Origin: Lewinellaceae bacterium
GTDB lineage: Bacteria; Bacteroidota; Bacteroidia; Chitinophagales; Saprospiraceae
NCBI GenBank assembly: GCA_016710765.1
Contig: JADJUJ010000010.1
Location: 124,001 to 188,000, forward strand
Direction: 5' to 3'
Length of the DNA: 64,000 bases
The position numbers were made by a program, and so were the translations under genes. Shown in pieces: positions 50,020 through 59,911 of the stretch; positions within the stretch are counted from its first letter, which is position 1; the number at the start of each line of letters is the position of its first letter. The notes under the pieces are model-generated. The model saw only the letters and a program-made list of their open reading frames with translations, was not told where the DNA came from and made no database searches.

Positions 50020-50507
50020 TTAATAATTTACATCAAAAACACCATTCGTGACCATTATAGTGTCATGACAATCAATGTCATCACATATCAGCCTGGTATT
50101 GAAAGTTCCTTGGGCTATATGATCAGAAAACTTTGTAATTAAAAATTCATTACAACAATATGCAGTATCCTTAAGAAAGGTGTGCCCATCAACATTGTCA
50201 AATCTTATACTAGCGCTTTCAAATTCGTAAGTTATCAGGTCAATGTTAACAAAATTCACCTGCAAACTTTCAATCGATTTATTAGGATCATCTTTACCCT
50301 TACAAGATTCTGCTCCAATTATATATAAATTATCACCTCCTTCTGCATAAACGGTTATCGTTTGTGGGTTATCTGAACAAAGAAAGCAAGGCGTTACACA
50401 TGGTGACCACCCAATACCATTCATATCACATGATATTTTATCTAAATGATATTTATCTTTTCCACAACCAAACAAAACAACAGAAGGCCTATAACAGTTA
50501 AATGAAT
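50020..50507 (-). pseudogene. Lipoprotein of unknown function, 5' end cut by IS66
   Basis: About 155 residues remain. The 5' end abuts the left end of IS66 at 50508, so the start Met is lost; the visible part begins with a hydrophobic stretch that, after a small frame change, reads IHLTVIGLLLFC and then a lipobox-like GCGKDKYHLD. The body is rich in Asp and Asn and ends in CHDTIMVTNGVFDVNY; it is beta-rich and unrecognised. Any start now read from inside the IS would be artificial. It is an IS66-truncated gene, function unknown. Confidence 0.5.
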
Positions 50508-50537
50508 GTAAGCGTCCGACGAACCCCGTTCCCTGAC

Positions 50538-52147
50538 TTATTCGGGTGTTTTTCCGGGATTTGGTCTCCAATGCTGTGGTAACAGTTCGGTTATTTTGTT
50601 GATGGGGTGGTTGTGAATCCGGTTGAGGACGTCGTTAAGCCACTGGTTGGGTTCTACATTATGTTGTTTGCAGGCGGCAAAGAAGGTGTATATCATGGCG
50701 TTTCGCTGCGCAGCATTCCCGACCTCCGGTACGGGACAGGCAATGATTTCCGGCAAACAAATAATTTTTCCGGCCGATGGCGATGGGTCGGATGGCGTTT
50801 TCTACCAGATTATTGTCGATCTCCAGGTGGCCGTCGTCGAGGTATCGGCCGAGGTTTTCCCAACGGCGCAGGGCGTAAGCCAAGGCCAATCCGATGCTGC
50901 TTTTGGGCAACACTTTTCCATATTCTGCGCTCAGCCAGTTGTGCATTTCGTGGTAGATGGGCTTGGCCTCTTTTTGCCGCAAGGCTTTTATTTCCTCTGC
51001 ACTGAGTTGCTTTTCCCTGACATCGTGCTCCACCTTATACAATTGCTGGATCATGGCCAGGGCAAAGTGGGCACGCTGTTCATCATTGCTTCGCGCCTCA
51101 TAGAATTCACGGCGGACATGCGCCCAGCAGTTCAGCAGGGTGACGGCCGGCAATTTCCGGTTGAGCAATTCGTACACAGAATAACCGTCGCTTGGCAGGT
51201 AGCCTTCGAAGCGCTCCAGCAATTTGTACGGTCCGTGATGGGAACGGCCCGGCAGGTAAGTAAAAAATGGCAATCGGTTCACCGGGTCGTACACCGCCCA
51301 GATGTAGCCCAGATGGGCTTTCCCTTTTTTGCTTTCCTCCAGAACTTTGAGCCGCGTTTCGTCCATTTGCAGGTAGGAGGACTGCAGCAACTCCCTTTTG
51401 TAGGCTGCGTAGAGCACTTCCAGGCGCTCCAGGGCCACTTTGACCCAGTCGCCCATGGTGGAGGACGGAATTTTCACACCCTGCCGACTTAATATCTGTA
51501 TCAGGCGATGCAGCGGCAGGTGGTCGCAAACTTGCTCAATACCAACCATGAGAGCAGACTCACTCCGGCCTTTAATCGCGGAAAGGCCTGGTCGGGCAAT
51601 GGCGCTACGACAACCGGATTGCTTTGATCCGCTCCGGAATCCTTGCGCACGTATTTGCGGCGTACAATACGCGAACCCAAAGTTCGCCGGGGGTATATTC
51701 CAGCGTTTCGCTCACCTCATCGCCGATGTGCTCCATTTGTGTGGTGTCTTCCGCAGGCTCCAGCACTTTTTCCGCCCGCCTCAGGTGGGCCGGTATTGGC
51801 AGGCGACCTTCATGAGGCTTGCCAGGTGCGGCCTTGCTGCGCTCGTAGCCGCTCACCATTTTTTTGTGCGCTGCTGCCACTTCTTCCAGGCCTTACAACT
51901 CCAGGAGCAATTGTCCGGGCGTAGCCGTGGGCACAAAACGTTCGCTTTGGGCACCGAACAACAGCCGTTGTAACTCCGCTATCTGGTCTTTGAGCCGCTG
52001 TTTCTCCGACTCCCAATCCATCCTCTCCGACTCCAACACCTCTTTGTCACGCAGCACTGCGGCGTATTCTTCTGCATTCAAAATGACATATCCTTCGGGT
52101 GTCGGCATGAAGCAAATGTGGCTGTCCTCAGCATGCCATACAAGCAC
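50538..52147 (-). pseudogene. tnpC: IS66 transposase TnpC, frameshifted
   Basis: The DDE transposase of the element is read in pieces: an N-terminal leucine zipper (52147-51893, DQIAELQRLLFGAQSERF), a middle piece (51880-51605), the DDE core (51549-50659, including QMDETRLKVLEESKKGKAHLGY and SDGYSVYELLN, ending near DNNLVENAIRP) and the IS66_C domain (50756-50538, NAAQRNAMIYTFFAACK). Breaks lie near 51890, 51580 and 50720. It may be inactive or only broken by sequencing errors, as elsewhere in the window. About 530 residues joined. Confidence 0.8.
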
Positions 52148-52221
52148 TTTTTACCAACAAAACCACAGCAAAACGTGGATAAAGCGCCCTGAATTTTGGT
52201 TTTTCAAATATCTGCCACCAT

Positions 52222-52566
52222 TTATCGCTCCAGGCGCTTGCGCCACCGGACACTTTGAAGGCTCGCGCCCTCCACGATCAGCAGCAACTCCCGCCAGGCC
52301 AAAACATGACCACCTTCTGAACCACCCGTCGGCAATTCAAATCGTCCCTGCTCCAGACGCTTGCTCCACAACACAAAGCCGCTTCTGTCCCATACCAGCA
52401 GCCGAATCTGGTCCCGCCGACGGTTCATGAAGATGAATACCTCTCCGCTCAATACCGGGCGTTTCATCTCATTGGTCACCAAACCCTGTAGTCCGTTGTA
52501 ACTCTTGCGGAAGTCAACTGCGCTGCGCCACAGGTAATATCGCTGGCCACTTCCAAAACTTAACAT
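52222..52566 (-). CDS. tnpB: IS66 accessory protein TnpB
   Basis: From ATG 52566, overlapping the end of tnpA by 7 bases, this gives about 114 residues. It has the TnpB form (YYLWRSAVDFRKSYNGLQGLV, then FIFMNRRRDQIRLLVWDRSGFVLW and LEQGRFELP). TnpB is required with TnpC for transposition in IS66. Frame intact. Confidence 0.92.
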   Translation of the reverse strand: MLSFGSGQRYYLWRSAVDFRKSYNGLQGLVTNEMKRPVLSGEVFIFMNRRRDQIRLLVWDRSGFVLWSKRLEQGRFELPTGGSEGGHVLAWRELLLIVEGASLQSVRWRKRLER

Positions 52567-52892
52567 CCCAGCAACTCCCGTAACCAACTGGCGCTGGCGC
52601 CAGCGTGAATCAACAGTTCCCGATCACCCGTAAGCCGTAGCCGCGCAATCACACGCTCCTCACTCGCCGACCCTTGTGCTGTCTCCACCGGAAGTCCAAC
52701 CTCTACGAATCCAGCATCGCTCCCGACGGCAGTTGACCGATATTTACGTAACCAGTAAACAAATATGGACTTCGGTATGCCGTGCTGCGTGTAATACGCC
52801 GCTTTACTCATCCCACTGGCTTCCCAGGCGCCAATGTGCGCCAGCATTTGTTTGGCGTCCCGACGTTGACGGACCCGTTTTGCTGTCATCAT
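52560..52892 (-). CDS. tnpA: IS66 protein TnpA
   Basis: 110 residues with the helix-turn-helix of IS66 TnpA (MLAHIGAWEASGMSKAAYYTQHGIPKSIFVYWLRKY). It is needed for transposition. Frame intact. Copies of its first codons are repeated in the relic at 49731. Confidence 0.88.
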   Translation of the reverse strand: MMTAKRVRQRRDAKQMLAHIGAWEASGMSKAAYYTQHGIPKSIFVYWLRKYRSTAVGSDAGFVEVGLPVETAQGSASEERVIARLRLTGDRELLIHAGASASWLRELLGC

Positions 52893-52958
52893 AGTTTTTT
52901 TGCGCTAAGGTCGGAGCGCAAATGATTAAACGCAAGATGGAGTTGGTCGGACGCTTAC

Positions 52959-53208
52959 AAAATAACCGAACTGTTACCGCAATACTGGAGGCCAAATCCC
53001 GGAAAAACACCCGAATAAGTCAGGGAACGGGGTTTGTCGGATGCTTACCCTCAACCGGATTCACAACCACCCCATCAACAAAATAACCGAACTGTTACCA
53101 CAGCACTGGAGTCCAAATCCCGGAAAAACACCCGAATAAGTCAGGGAACGGGGTTTGTCGGATGCTTACAAATGATTAAACGCAAGATCGAGTTGGTCGG
53201 ACGCTTAC
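52959..53208. repeat. Nested IS66 end fragments
   Basis: Three pieces follow the complete element: a 90-bp inverted copy of the left end (52959-53048), a longer 121-bp inverted copy of the same end (53049-53169), and a 39-bp copy of the right end (53170-53208). Each finishes at GTAAGC or its complement GCTTAC, so each marks an old IS66 terminus. They record repeated insertion and deletion at one spot. Confidence 0.8.
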
Positions 53209-53442
53209 CGCGAAACGCACATTCCTCTGTCAGGGCTTCGTATAGTTTGGGATAATTATCAGGGGCTACCTCGATGAAACGAGGGTTGCCCCTGCTGTTT
53301 GTATATCCGGAAATATCTAATCCTTTCCATTGCGGGAGATCACCTTCTTCTGGAGAGATACAAGCTCCTGGCAAAAATTCAATCTTACCAGAGATTTTCG
53401 GGCATATGAGCCAAAATAACTTTCAATATCACTGTCTGCCAT
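53209..53442 (-). pseudogene. Gene fragment of unknown function, 3' end cut by IS66
   Basis: ATG 53442 starts MADSDIESYFGSYARK; one base missing in an A-run at about 53394-53397 leads to ISGKIEFLPGACISPEEGDL and on to KLYEALTEECAFR, where it meets the IS66 right-end fragment at 53208. About 75 residues remain. It resembles immunity or SMI1-like small proteins in general form, but I cannot identify it. It has lost its C-terminus. Confidence 0.4.
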
Positions 53443-53517
53443 TCCGGTATTCTACCAGGATTACATGACAGTTTGATGAACCTAAAGGAAATCTAACTTA
53501 ATGTGGTTGAAGTATTG

Positions 53518-54434
53518 TTACCTGGCCACCACAATTTTTACGGTCTTTTGAAATTTTTCGGCGGAAACTCTTAGCAGGTACATACCACTTGGCCAATCAT
53601 TTGTATTGATGTTGAAACTCTGGTCAGAGGGAGTAGTATTAGGAACAATTGTTTGCCCAGCAAGGTTAGTTACTGAAAAAGCATAGTTGCGGAAATCGTT
53701 ATTATTGAGAACAACTTGAATGAAGTCTGATGTAGGATTAGGGCTTACGCTAAACGGTAATTCAGTTTCTTTATAAGAGGATCGGTGACTACGTTCCTCA
53801 ATATCGGATTTATGATAAACCCATATGATTGAAGCGTCTGAATTCATTTTGTACACATAATCGTAGCCTTGGCCATCAACTTCGTCCTGATAGTTAATAT
53901 CGTATGGGCTGTAACCATTTTGTTCGATTATTGCAGTATTCAGATCGATTGCATTAAGAATTGCCTGAGTTTCACTATCACTGATCTGCTCTTGAAGTAA
54001 CAGGTTAAATTCAAAGCCATTAGATCCGGGCAAGCGGATACCTCTAGCGTATAGCACTGACGGATCCTCTGTAGGCGCTTCTTCAAAACAGGAAATAAAC
54101 GAAGTCCCGTGAAATACGAAAGTGCTACATTTTTTTACCTTAATGCAAAGAGAAGCAATACACCCGTCCTGATTGGTAATAGAAACACAATATTCTCCTG
54201 GTAAAAGATTGGGAATTGAGAAAGAGTTCGTACTTAATGTGGAATTCAATACATAGCCGTTAGGCCCTGTAACCGTCAACGTGAAAGGAGGTGTAAAACA
54301 GACGAGACGGTTATTGACAAGCCACCTGGAGAACTTCCTAAAGCGTGAAAGGCAGTGACATTAAGGTCTGAACTTTGAGCAGTAAGCGTTAGTGGCCCCA
54401 CCAACAAAAGGACGTATAATATGATTTTTTTCAT
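53518..54434 (-). CDS. Secreted protein with T9SS sorting domain, one frameshift
   Basis: ATG 54434 gives a signal peptide (KKIILYVLLLVGPLTLTAQ). Near 54280-54300 the frame shifts; the next frame reads CFTPPFTLTVTGPNGYVLNSTL, a SprB-like repeat core (TVTGPNGY; SITNQDGC), then a hydrophilic middle, and a sorting domain near the end (SVSPNPTSDFIQVVL, WPSGMYLLRVSAEKFQKTVKI). About 305 residues. Surface-anchored by T9SS; function unknown. Confidence 0.7.
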
Positions 54435-54983
54435 TTTTTTTATATCTCTTAGTAATTCAAGATTTTTAGAAATGATATGTGGGCGGGGAGGCGTGGTTCG
54501 GCTTGAAAGATCGCCTGAATAAGACAGTCGCAACAGCCATCGGCCACCGTCAACAGATGGTTTGCGCGGGCGGGGCTGGCCCGCAAAAAAAGGGGGGGGG
54601 GAGGGGGGGGGGGGGGGGGGGCGGAAAGGGGGAAGAGAAAGGGGGGGGGGGTATTAACATTTGTGCCGCTGACACGCACGGTGCGGGTGCGCGCGTGTGC
54701 TTGCGGGCGGGGGGCGGGCCTGGTGCATCAAAATGGTTGTCTGTCGGTGTCTAAAAGAAGGTTTGGGTGCTGGGCCTGCGGTGCCTCGAGCGCCCGGGGA
54801 GAACCCGGGCCCGTGAACCGGGTGCGTGGGGGGGTTGGCCGGGCACCCTGCCGTTGCCAGGGGGGGGGGGGGGGGGGGGGGGGGGGGCGGGGGGGGGGGA
54901 GCCCACTTGTTGCGAGAGTTAAACGCTGGCGCATGGGCGGTACTGGTTAACGGCCAGGGGCGGCAATTGGGGCCTGGGGCTAA
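54435..54983. other. Low-quality region with long poly-G runs
   Basis: About 550 bases with G-runs of up to about 28 (around 54590-54650 and 54860-54899) and GC-rich text unlike the surrounding DNA. No gene can be supported. The end of the gene at 54984 runs into it. It is probably an assembly fault, such as a poorly closed gap or poly-G artefact. Confidence 0.65.
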
Positions 54984-55660
54984 TCAATGCCCCCCCCGTC
55001 CCTTCGTGGCCGTTACGAAATTTTCAGCATTGTCGAGCATGTAGTTTTCCCAAAGCCTGAGAGACTCTTCTTTACCAAAAATACCTAATAATAGTATGTT
55101 AATGAAGTAGAGTTCTGATTCGGTTTTGGGGGGGGGGAGGTTGCTTAGGATTGGTTTGATCAATGTATAATTGAATGTAGATTTGCTACTCAGCAATCCG
55201 AAACAAGGGTACATCCACTCAATCTCGCCACTTGAGCCTCCAGAGTACTCGCCCAGCTGGTGAATGCGATCAATATTAGCGACTAAGAAGGAATCCGCCG
55301 GGAAAGTGTTTATCTGCGCTAATGTACGCAGGGCTTCCCAGCGTGCAGCGCTGTTTACCTCTACGTTAGAGACGATTGCGATCAATTGCTCCGTTGCAGC
55401 ATCAATTTGCCGAAACCCGTCAGTAATTTGATCTTTGAGATTGGGGAGCAAAGTATCACCGATGATTTCTCTTTTTGATTGAAAGTACCTTTCTTTTTGT
55501 ATGGCCCTTATTTTTAGACCGACCTCTTTATGTTCTTGTTCTGATAAGGTCTTGTCCCTAAAACGTTTCACATAATACCCCATACTGTCCGTTTCCTGCG
55601 TAAAAGCAGTGTTCGAAAAAAGAAAAATGAAAGTGCTGTGCAGAATAAATCTTTCATCAT
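54984..55660 (-). CDS. Secreted helical protein of unknown function, one frameshift
   Basis: ATG 55660 (MMKDLFCTALSFFF) gives a signal peptide if one T is added to a T6 run near 55615; the next frame then reads SNTAFTQETDSMGYYVKRFRDK and continues for about 200 residues. It is helical and rich in charged residues (QKERYFQSKREIIGDTLLP; EVNSAARWEALRTLAQI), perhaps HEAT-like. The C-terminus (ENFVTATKGRGGH) enters the poor-quality region and cannot be trusted. The gene at 55667 lies just upstream on the same strand. Function unknown. Confidence 0.5.
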
Positions 55661-55666
55661 TTAGAA

Positions 55667-57510
55667 TTATGGTGCAGTGGTGACATCTAACTTGCCCAAG
55701 CCAATTTCATTGAGTTTGGAGTTGCTGTTAAAAACATTAAAGTAATATGTCTCATCATTAATGAAGGGTACAGTGCCTTCAAATACATTGACTGTTACGC
55801 CATCGTATGATAATGTCCACGATTGTCCATCGAGATTCCGAAGGGCAAAATCGCTATCCCCCGTAGAGTTAATCAAGGCCCATCCATCGTCCGAAGGGTC
55901 TTCAGGAGTATCACCATTATGAAACATAATGGTATATGAGTCGGTAGATGATGTGGTAGAAACATTGACAACAACATTCCCGTTTCCGCCCAAGGACGTT
56001 ATTTTACTCGGTTCACTAGATGAAGCAACGGCGTTATCGGCTAGTAATTTTCGATCTTCCGTGCTTCTTCTGAGGTAGTAAACACAGTGCCATTCAACCT
56101 TATTAGAGCACCTGCTTCCAACTAGATTATTTCCCCTGGTTTTGCACCCTTTTTAACTTGAAGGCGGACGTACTCAATGAAGGTTATTTTGTTAATCTTG
56201 AAGCCGATACTAGGTGAGTTTGGCTCGATAATCCAGTTTGCGGGTCGGTCGGCTGAGTATATCTTGCTGTTGCTGGGTTTATCATCCTCATCGGAAAGAT
56301 TATTGGTATCGTCATTTGCTTCTTCGATATTTTTGCCGGTTTCAAACGGAAAGTCGATGGGGGCGAGAGGTATACTCGAAGTAAAGTGGTTTGCGAAAAT
56401 AATCGCGCAGTCATCAGATCTAATGGCAAGGCATAAAACGCAGACGATGCAGCGCATCGGCGAGTATTTATAACGTAGCCAGGAGGGCTGAGGACAAGTG
56501 AGCATTCGCAAACCACTTTATTTCGAGTATAAAAGTGTTTCTATAAAATCATCAATCCTGTAAGGGCGCGCTTTCTTTTGCCTTGTACAATCGAAATCGA
56601 CAAGGTTTTCAGCTCCAGCAGGTTTGATCGTAAACTCAAATAGGATACGCCCTCCATTTTCTTTATCCTGAGTTCCTGGCAAAAGCGGTGTAAGGTTATG
56701 TAGTGTTGGAGGGCTTGTTGGGCTATGATATGGCTGGCCAGAGTAGTGAGGGCCAAATCCATAACGCTGACCGCTGGCAGAAACCCATGAGTTATTAACT
56801 GATTCTTTCATACAAATCCAGTCGGCATCGCGTAGATCAACGCCCAGGACAGGAACCGTAGTATTTGATGACCATACTTGCGTGGAAGGGTTAATGTCTA
56901 CCCAAACAGCGGGTGCAAGCGCATAATCATTATGGCCATTGTATTCAATCTCGAACTTTATATCACGCAAAGTGGAACTCGCGGTAATGGCTTCTACATA
57001 TTACTTTATCGACCTCCAGTTCTGCAGGTGTAATGGTAATTCCGCTTGGTGGTACGATGACTGGTACTTCTTTTGTGGCCATTAACCATAATTTTACAGA
57101 AGAAGGCGCCTTAAATATTACATTGCCTGAACCAGAAAGAGGCCCACTAGGGTCTCTTTTCCGGATGACAATCTTCATCAGATCAATCTCATTTCGACCA
57201 ATTGTACTACCAGAACTAACGGCAACCGTATTATCGTCTAAATCCACGATATCAGAACCATCCGTATTAAAATCGGCATCTGTATTATTTAAATTTACAA
57301 CCGTTACGGCACCGATCATTTTTTTGTCATCTCCCATCAGTAATTGTCCGCCAGAATAGGAATGCCCGGTTGTCCAATCCTTAAGTCCATTATAAATATC
57401 AATGACCACTTCGCATTCGAAACTGGTTGTTTTTGTGGTGGGAGTTTGCGTATAAGCTGTTACGCACGACAATAGGATCGGTAGATAAAAAAATGTTTTA
57501 ATCCCTTCAT
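55667..57510 (-). pseudogene. Large secreted protein gene interrupted by a MITE
   Basis: From ATG 57510 a signal peptide (needing one T-run fix) reads MKGLKHFF and LPILLSCVTAYTQ; the product then runs through a beta-rich domain (SFECEVVIDIYNGLKDWTTG), a frameshift near 56990, and on to 56530, where the MITE (56373-56529) stops it. Without the MITE and one TA, the frame joins exactly: ETLL then PLAPIDFPFETGKNI. It then meets an in-frame TAG near 56122, after which LEAGALIRLNGTVF follows, a small shift near 56052, and a C-terminal beta domain to 55667. About 600 residues. The disruption by the MITE looks real; the rest may be errors. Function unknown. Confidence 0.65.
56373..56529 (+). mobile_element. 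157-bp MITE, copy 1, inside a gene
   Basis: 25-bp terminal inverted repeats (TACTCGAAGTAAAGTGGTTT..., one mismatch) flanked by TA on each side, as expected for a TA target duplication. It carries no gene. Copy 2 at 62976-63132 is the same length, opposite in orientation, and differs at four positions. Confidence 0.9.
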
Positions 57511-57713
57511 ATTGCTTAAGTTAAAAACTTGATTTGTGTTATACTGAACGCGCTGACATGGTCAAGATATCTACATCTAATCGGCTATGTGGGCCGCCTC
57601 TCACATGTTGTAAGTCCAATGGAGGGCAACAGAAGGAGCCATCAAGCATTGCGAGGTAACGCAAAGATAGTTGGTATACCCTCCTTGTAGTACAAAGAAA
57701 GCCTCGGTAAATT

Positions 57714-57921
57714 GTAAGCATCCGACGAACCCCGTTCCCTGACTTATTCGGGTGTTTTTCCGGGATTTTGCCTCCAGTATTGTGGTAACAGTTCGGTTAT
57801 TTTGTTGATGGGGTGGCTGTGAATCCGGTTGAGGACGTCGTTAAGCCACTGGTTGGGTTCTACATCATGTTGCAGGCGGCAAAAAAGGTGTAGATCATGG
57901 CGTTTCGCTGCGCAGCATTAT
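57714..57921 (-). mobile_element. Truncated IS66 left end
   Basis: GTAAGCATCCGAC starts a 208-bp copy of the left end of the IS66 element at 50508, covering the end of tnpC, with several substitutions and two small deletions. It ends abruptly near 57921, directly before the inverted-repeat element. Confidence 0.85.
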
Positions 57922-57926
57922 GGTCG

Positions 57927-58136
57927 TGTATATTCCGGAACCTCTGGTTCTTCGTCAATTTTGGTGAAGGCTTCTCATGCCCGCCGTGAGGCAATGGCAG
58001 AAAAGCGCTCAGAATGATCCCAAGGTCGGCATTTACAGACAAATATCATTTTGGCCAAAATGACTTTCACCAAAATTGACGAAGAACCGAACCTCTGACC
58101 CCCACCTTCCGGAAATGTCTGGTTCCGGAATACACA
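57927..58136. mobile_element. 210-bp inverted-repeat element
   Basis: Outer arms TGTATATTCCGGAACC and GGTTCCGGAATACACA (imperfect), inner arms of 23 bp (GGTTCTTCGTCAATTTTGG..., 57946-57968 against 58066-58088), and an 18-bp perfect palindrome TCATTTTGGCCAAAATGA at 58046-58063. It has no gene. Its form fits a nonautonomous mobile element or an IS relic; the family is not recognised. Confidence 0.6.
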
Positions 58137-58264
58137 GGCTAACACTACCGTTGCCAAGCATGTAGCGGACTTGAACCGCCGAGTTAGCGCCCATGCCGGG
58201 CGCACTGAAATGATGGACTTCAGATCAAAATCAAAGCCCATCACTTCATCAAACCAATCACGTC

Positions 58265-59613
58265 TCACACCGCACCGCTGAACAACTTCCCTTCGGGCTT
58301 TTTGCGCCACAAATGCGCATCAAAGGCCATGCAAATGTTGCGCAGGAATGGCCTGCCAGCCTCTGTAACCTTCAAACGGAGCGGTTCCAGCAGTACCAGC
58401 CCGTCGGCCAGCATGGGCTCAAGCCGGGCCACAGCATGCTCCAAAACGGCATCCTGCTCTTCCGGCCGGTACCAGCTGGTTTCAGAGGCAGTCATGATGC
58501 GCAGGATATGCCTGCGCAGGCGCTGGTCTTCTTCTGTGAGGTTGTGCCCTCTGAAAACCGGCAGCCTGCCTTCCGCAATGGCTTGCTGGTAATCGGCGAT
58601 GGTTTTTTCATTTTGGGCAAAAGCCGTCCAGCTGTCGCTGATGGAGGAGACGCCCAGCCCGATCATCAAACGGGTGGCATACGGCGTGTAGCCCATAAAA
58701 TTCCGGTGCAGCGTGCCATTTTCCATGGCCTTGTACAGCGAATCGGATGGAAGCGCAAAGTGATCCATTCCGATTTCCTGATATCCCATTTTTCCAGCCT
58801 GGCCCTGCCGGTTTCGTACAGCAGGCGCTTGGCGGCACCACCGGCAGGTCTTCTTCCGAATACGCACACTGGCTTTTTTAAACCAGGGCACGTGGGCATA
58901 GGAGTAAAAGGCGATGCGGTCGGGGCGAAGTGCTTCAAGACGGTCGGCCGTGCGCCGGATATGTTCGGGAGTCTGCCGCGGCAGCCCAAAATCAGGTCAT
59001 AATTCACAGAAGCATACCCGATTTCACGTGCTTCAGCGGTACAACGCTCCACCTCCTCGGGTGTCTGGTGGCGGTTCACCAGGTCCATGATTTCCTGGTC
59101 GAAATCCTGCACACCGATGCTCACCCGCCGGAAACCAAAATCCTATAAAGCCTGCAAATGTTCGCGGGATGTACTATTAGGGTGTGCCTCAAAACTGAAA
59201 TCCGCATTATCCGGTATAATCGCCTCCGACAAAATACCGTCCAGGAGTTGCCGCAAATTATCCGGGTGGAAAAAAGTAGGTGTTCCGCCACCCAGATGCA
59301 GTTCTTTTATAACTGGAGCCTTTCCCAGGATGCGCAAATACATGTGCCATTCCTGCAGCAATGCCTCAATATAAGGCGATTCTACTGCGTGATTTTTGGT
59401 GATATGCTTATTGCACCCGCAGTAGGTGCACAGGCTTTCACAAAAAGGAAGGTGGAGGTATAAACTGATCTGAGGATCGGCCTTGAAGGCATCCTTCACC
59501 TGTAAGGGCCAGCCATTGGCCACATTATGGTCGCCGCTCCAGTACGGTACCGTTGGATAAGAAGTATAGCGCGGCGCAGCAACGTCGTATTTCGACAACA
59601 GGGTAGCATCCAT
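58265..59613 (-). CDS. hemN: Oxygen-independent coproporphyrinogen III oxidase, frameshifted
   Basis: From ATG 59613 the radical-SAM enzyme reads to an in-frame TAG at 59143-59145, then continues in frame (DFGFRRVSIGVQDFDQEIMDL), with more shifts near 58990, 58870 and 58790, to 58265. Cluster motif C58, C62, C65 and C67 (LPFCESLCTYCGCNKH), LHLGGGTPTFF, and the C-terminal HemN domain (HRNFMGYTP, IGLGVSSISD). About 450 residues. It decarboxylates coproporphyrinogen III to protoporphyrinogen IX in heme synthesis without oxygen. Breaks probably errors; the TAG is worth checking. Confidence 0.88.
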
Positions 59614-59911
59614 GGGGCCAGAAGTTTTGGCAAAAATCCGCCGATGCTATCGCTTGTAACATGAGCATTCGCAGCCCTGGTAGTGATATGGGTCAATGGG
59701 CTTAGGATTGGGCTTAGGATTGGGTTTAGGGTTGGATTTAGGGTTGGATTTAGGGTTGGATTTAGAGTGGGGTATAGAATAGGGTTTAGGGTAGGTCGGA
59801 AGAGGTTCTTCCATAATGGGTACAATACTACCCTCAGGCCTAGTCTAAACCTAAAGCCCAACCCTAAATCCAACTCTTAACCCTACCCTAAACCCCACTC
59901 TAAGCCCCTAT
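59614..59911. other. Intergenic region of 298 bp
   Basis: Between nhaD and hemN, both on the minus strand. Most of it is the second telomere-like array (59698-59908). The remaining part next to hemN (59614-59697) shows nothing clear. Confidence 0.6.
59698..59908. repeat. Second telomere-like inverted repeat array
   Basis: The left arm (59698-59800) has about nine GGGTTTAGG-like units, several as the 12-mer TTTAGGGTTGGA. The right arm (about 59840-59908) has CCCTAAA-type units in reverse. The arms are separated by about 40 bp. It lies between hemN and nhaD, as the first array lies between an SPFH gene and a ribbon-helix-helix gene. Confidence 0.85.

Larger units (their letters stand above)
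50508..52958 (-). mobile_element. IS66-family insertion sequence
   Basis: 2451 bp between GTAAGCGTCCGAC (50508) and its inverted match GTCGGACGCTTAC (to 52958). It carries tnpA, tnpB and tnpC in IS66 order on the minus strand. The 8-bp target duplication expected of IS66 was not found (left flank AAATGAAT, right flank AAAATAAC), so at least one end was rearranged. Other IS66 end fragments flank it. Confidence 0.88.
57511..58264. other. Gene-free stretch of 754 bp at the island edge
   Basis: Holds an IS66 end fragment (57714-57921) and a 210-bp inverted-repeat element (57927-58136), listed separately. The segments 57511-57713 and 58137-58264 show nothing recognisable. Confidence 0.6.

Noticed and set aside
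50508..52958. IS66 target-site duplication
   Set aside because: The eight bases on each side do not match, so no duplication is claimed.
54479..54950. Glycine-rich open frames in the poly-G region
   Set aside because: They are products of poly-G runs and not real genes.
50020..58264. Defence or secretion-effector island
   Set aside because: The genes are single secreted or lipoprotein genes with no nuclease, helicase or known immune domain; only mobile-element traffic is supported.
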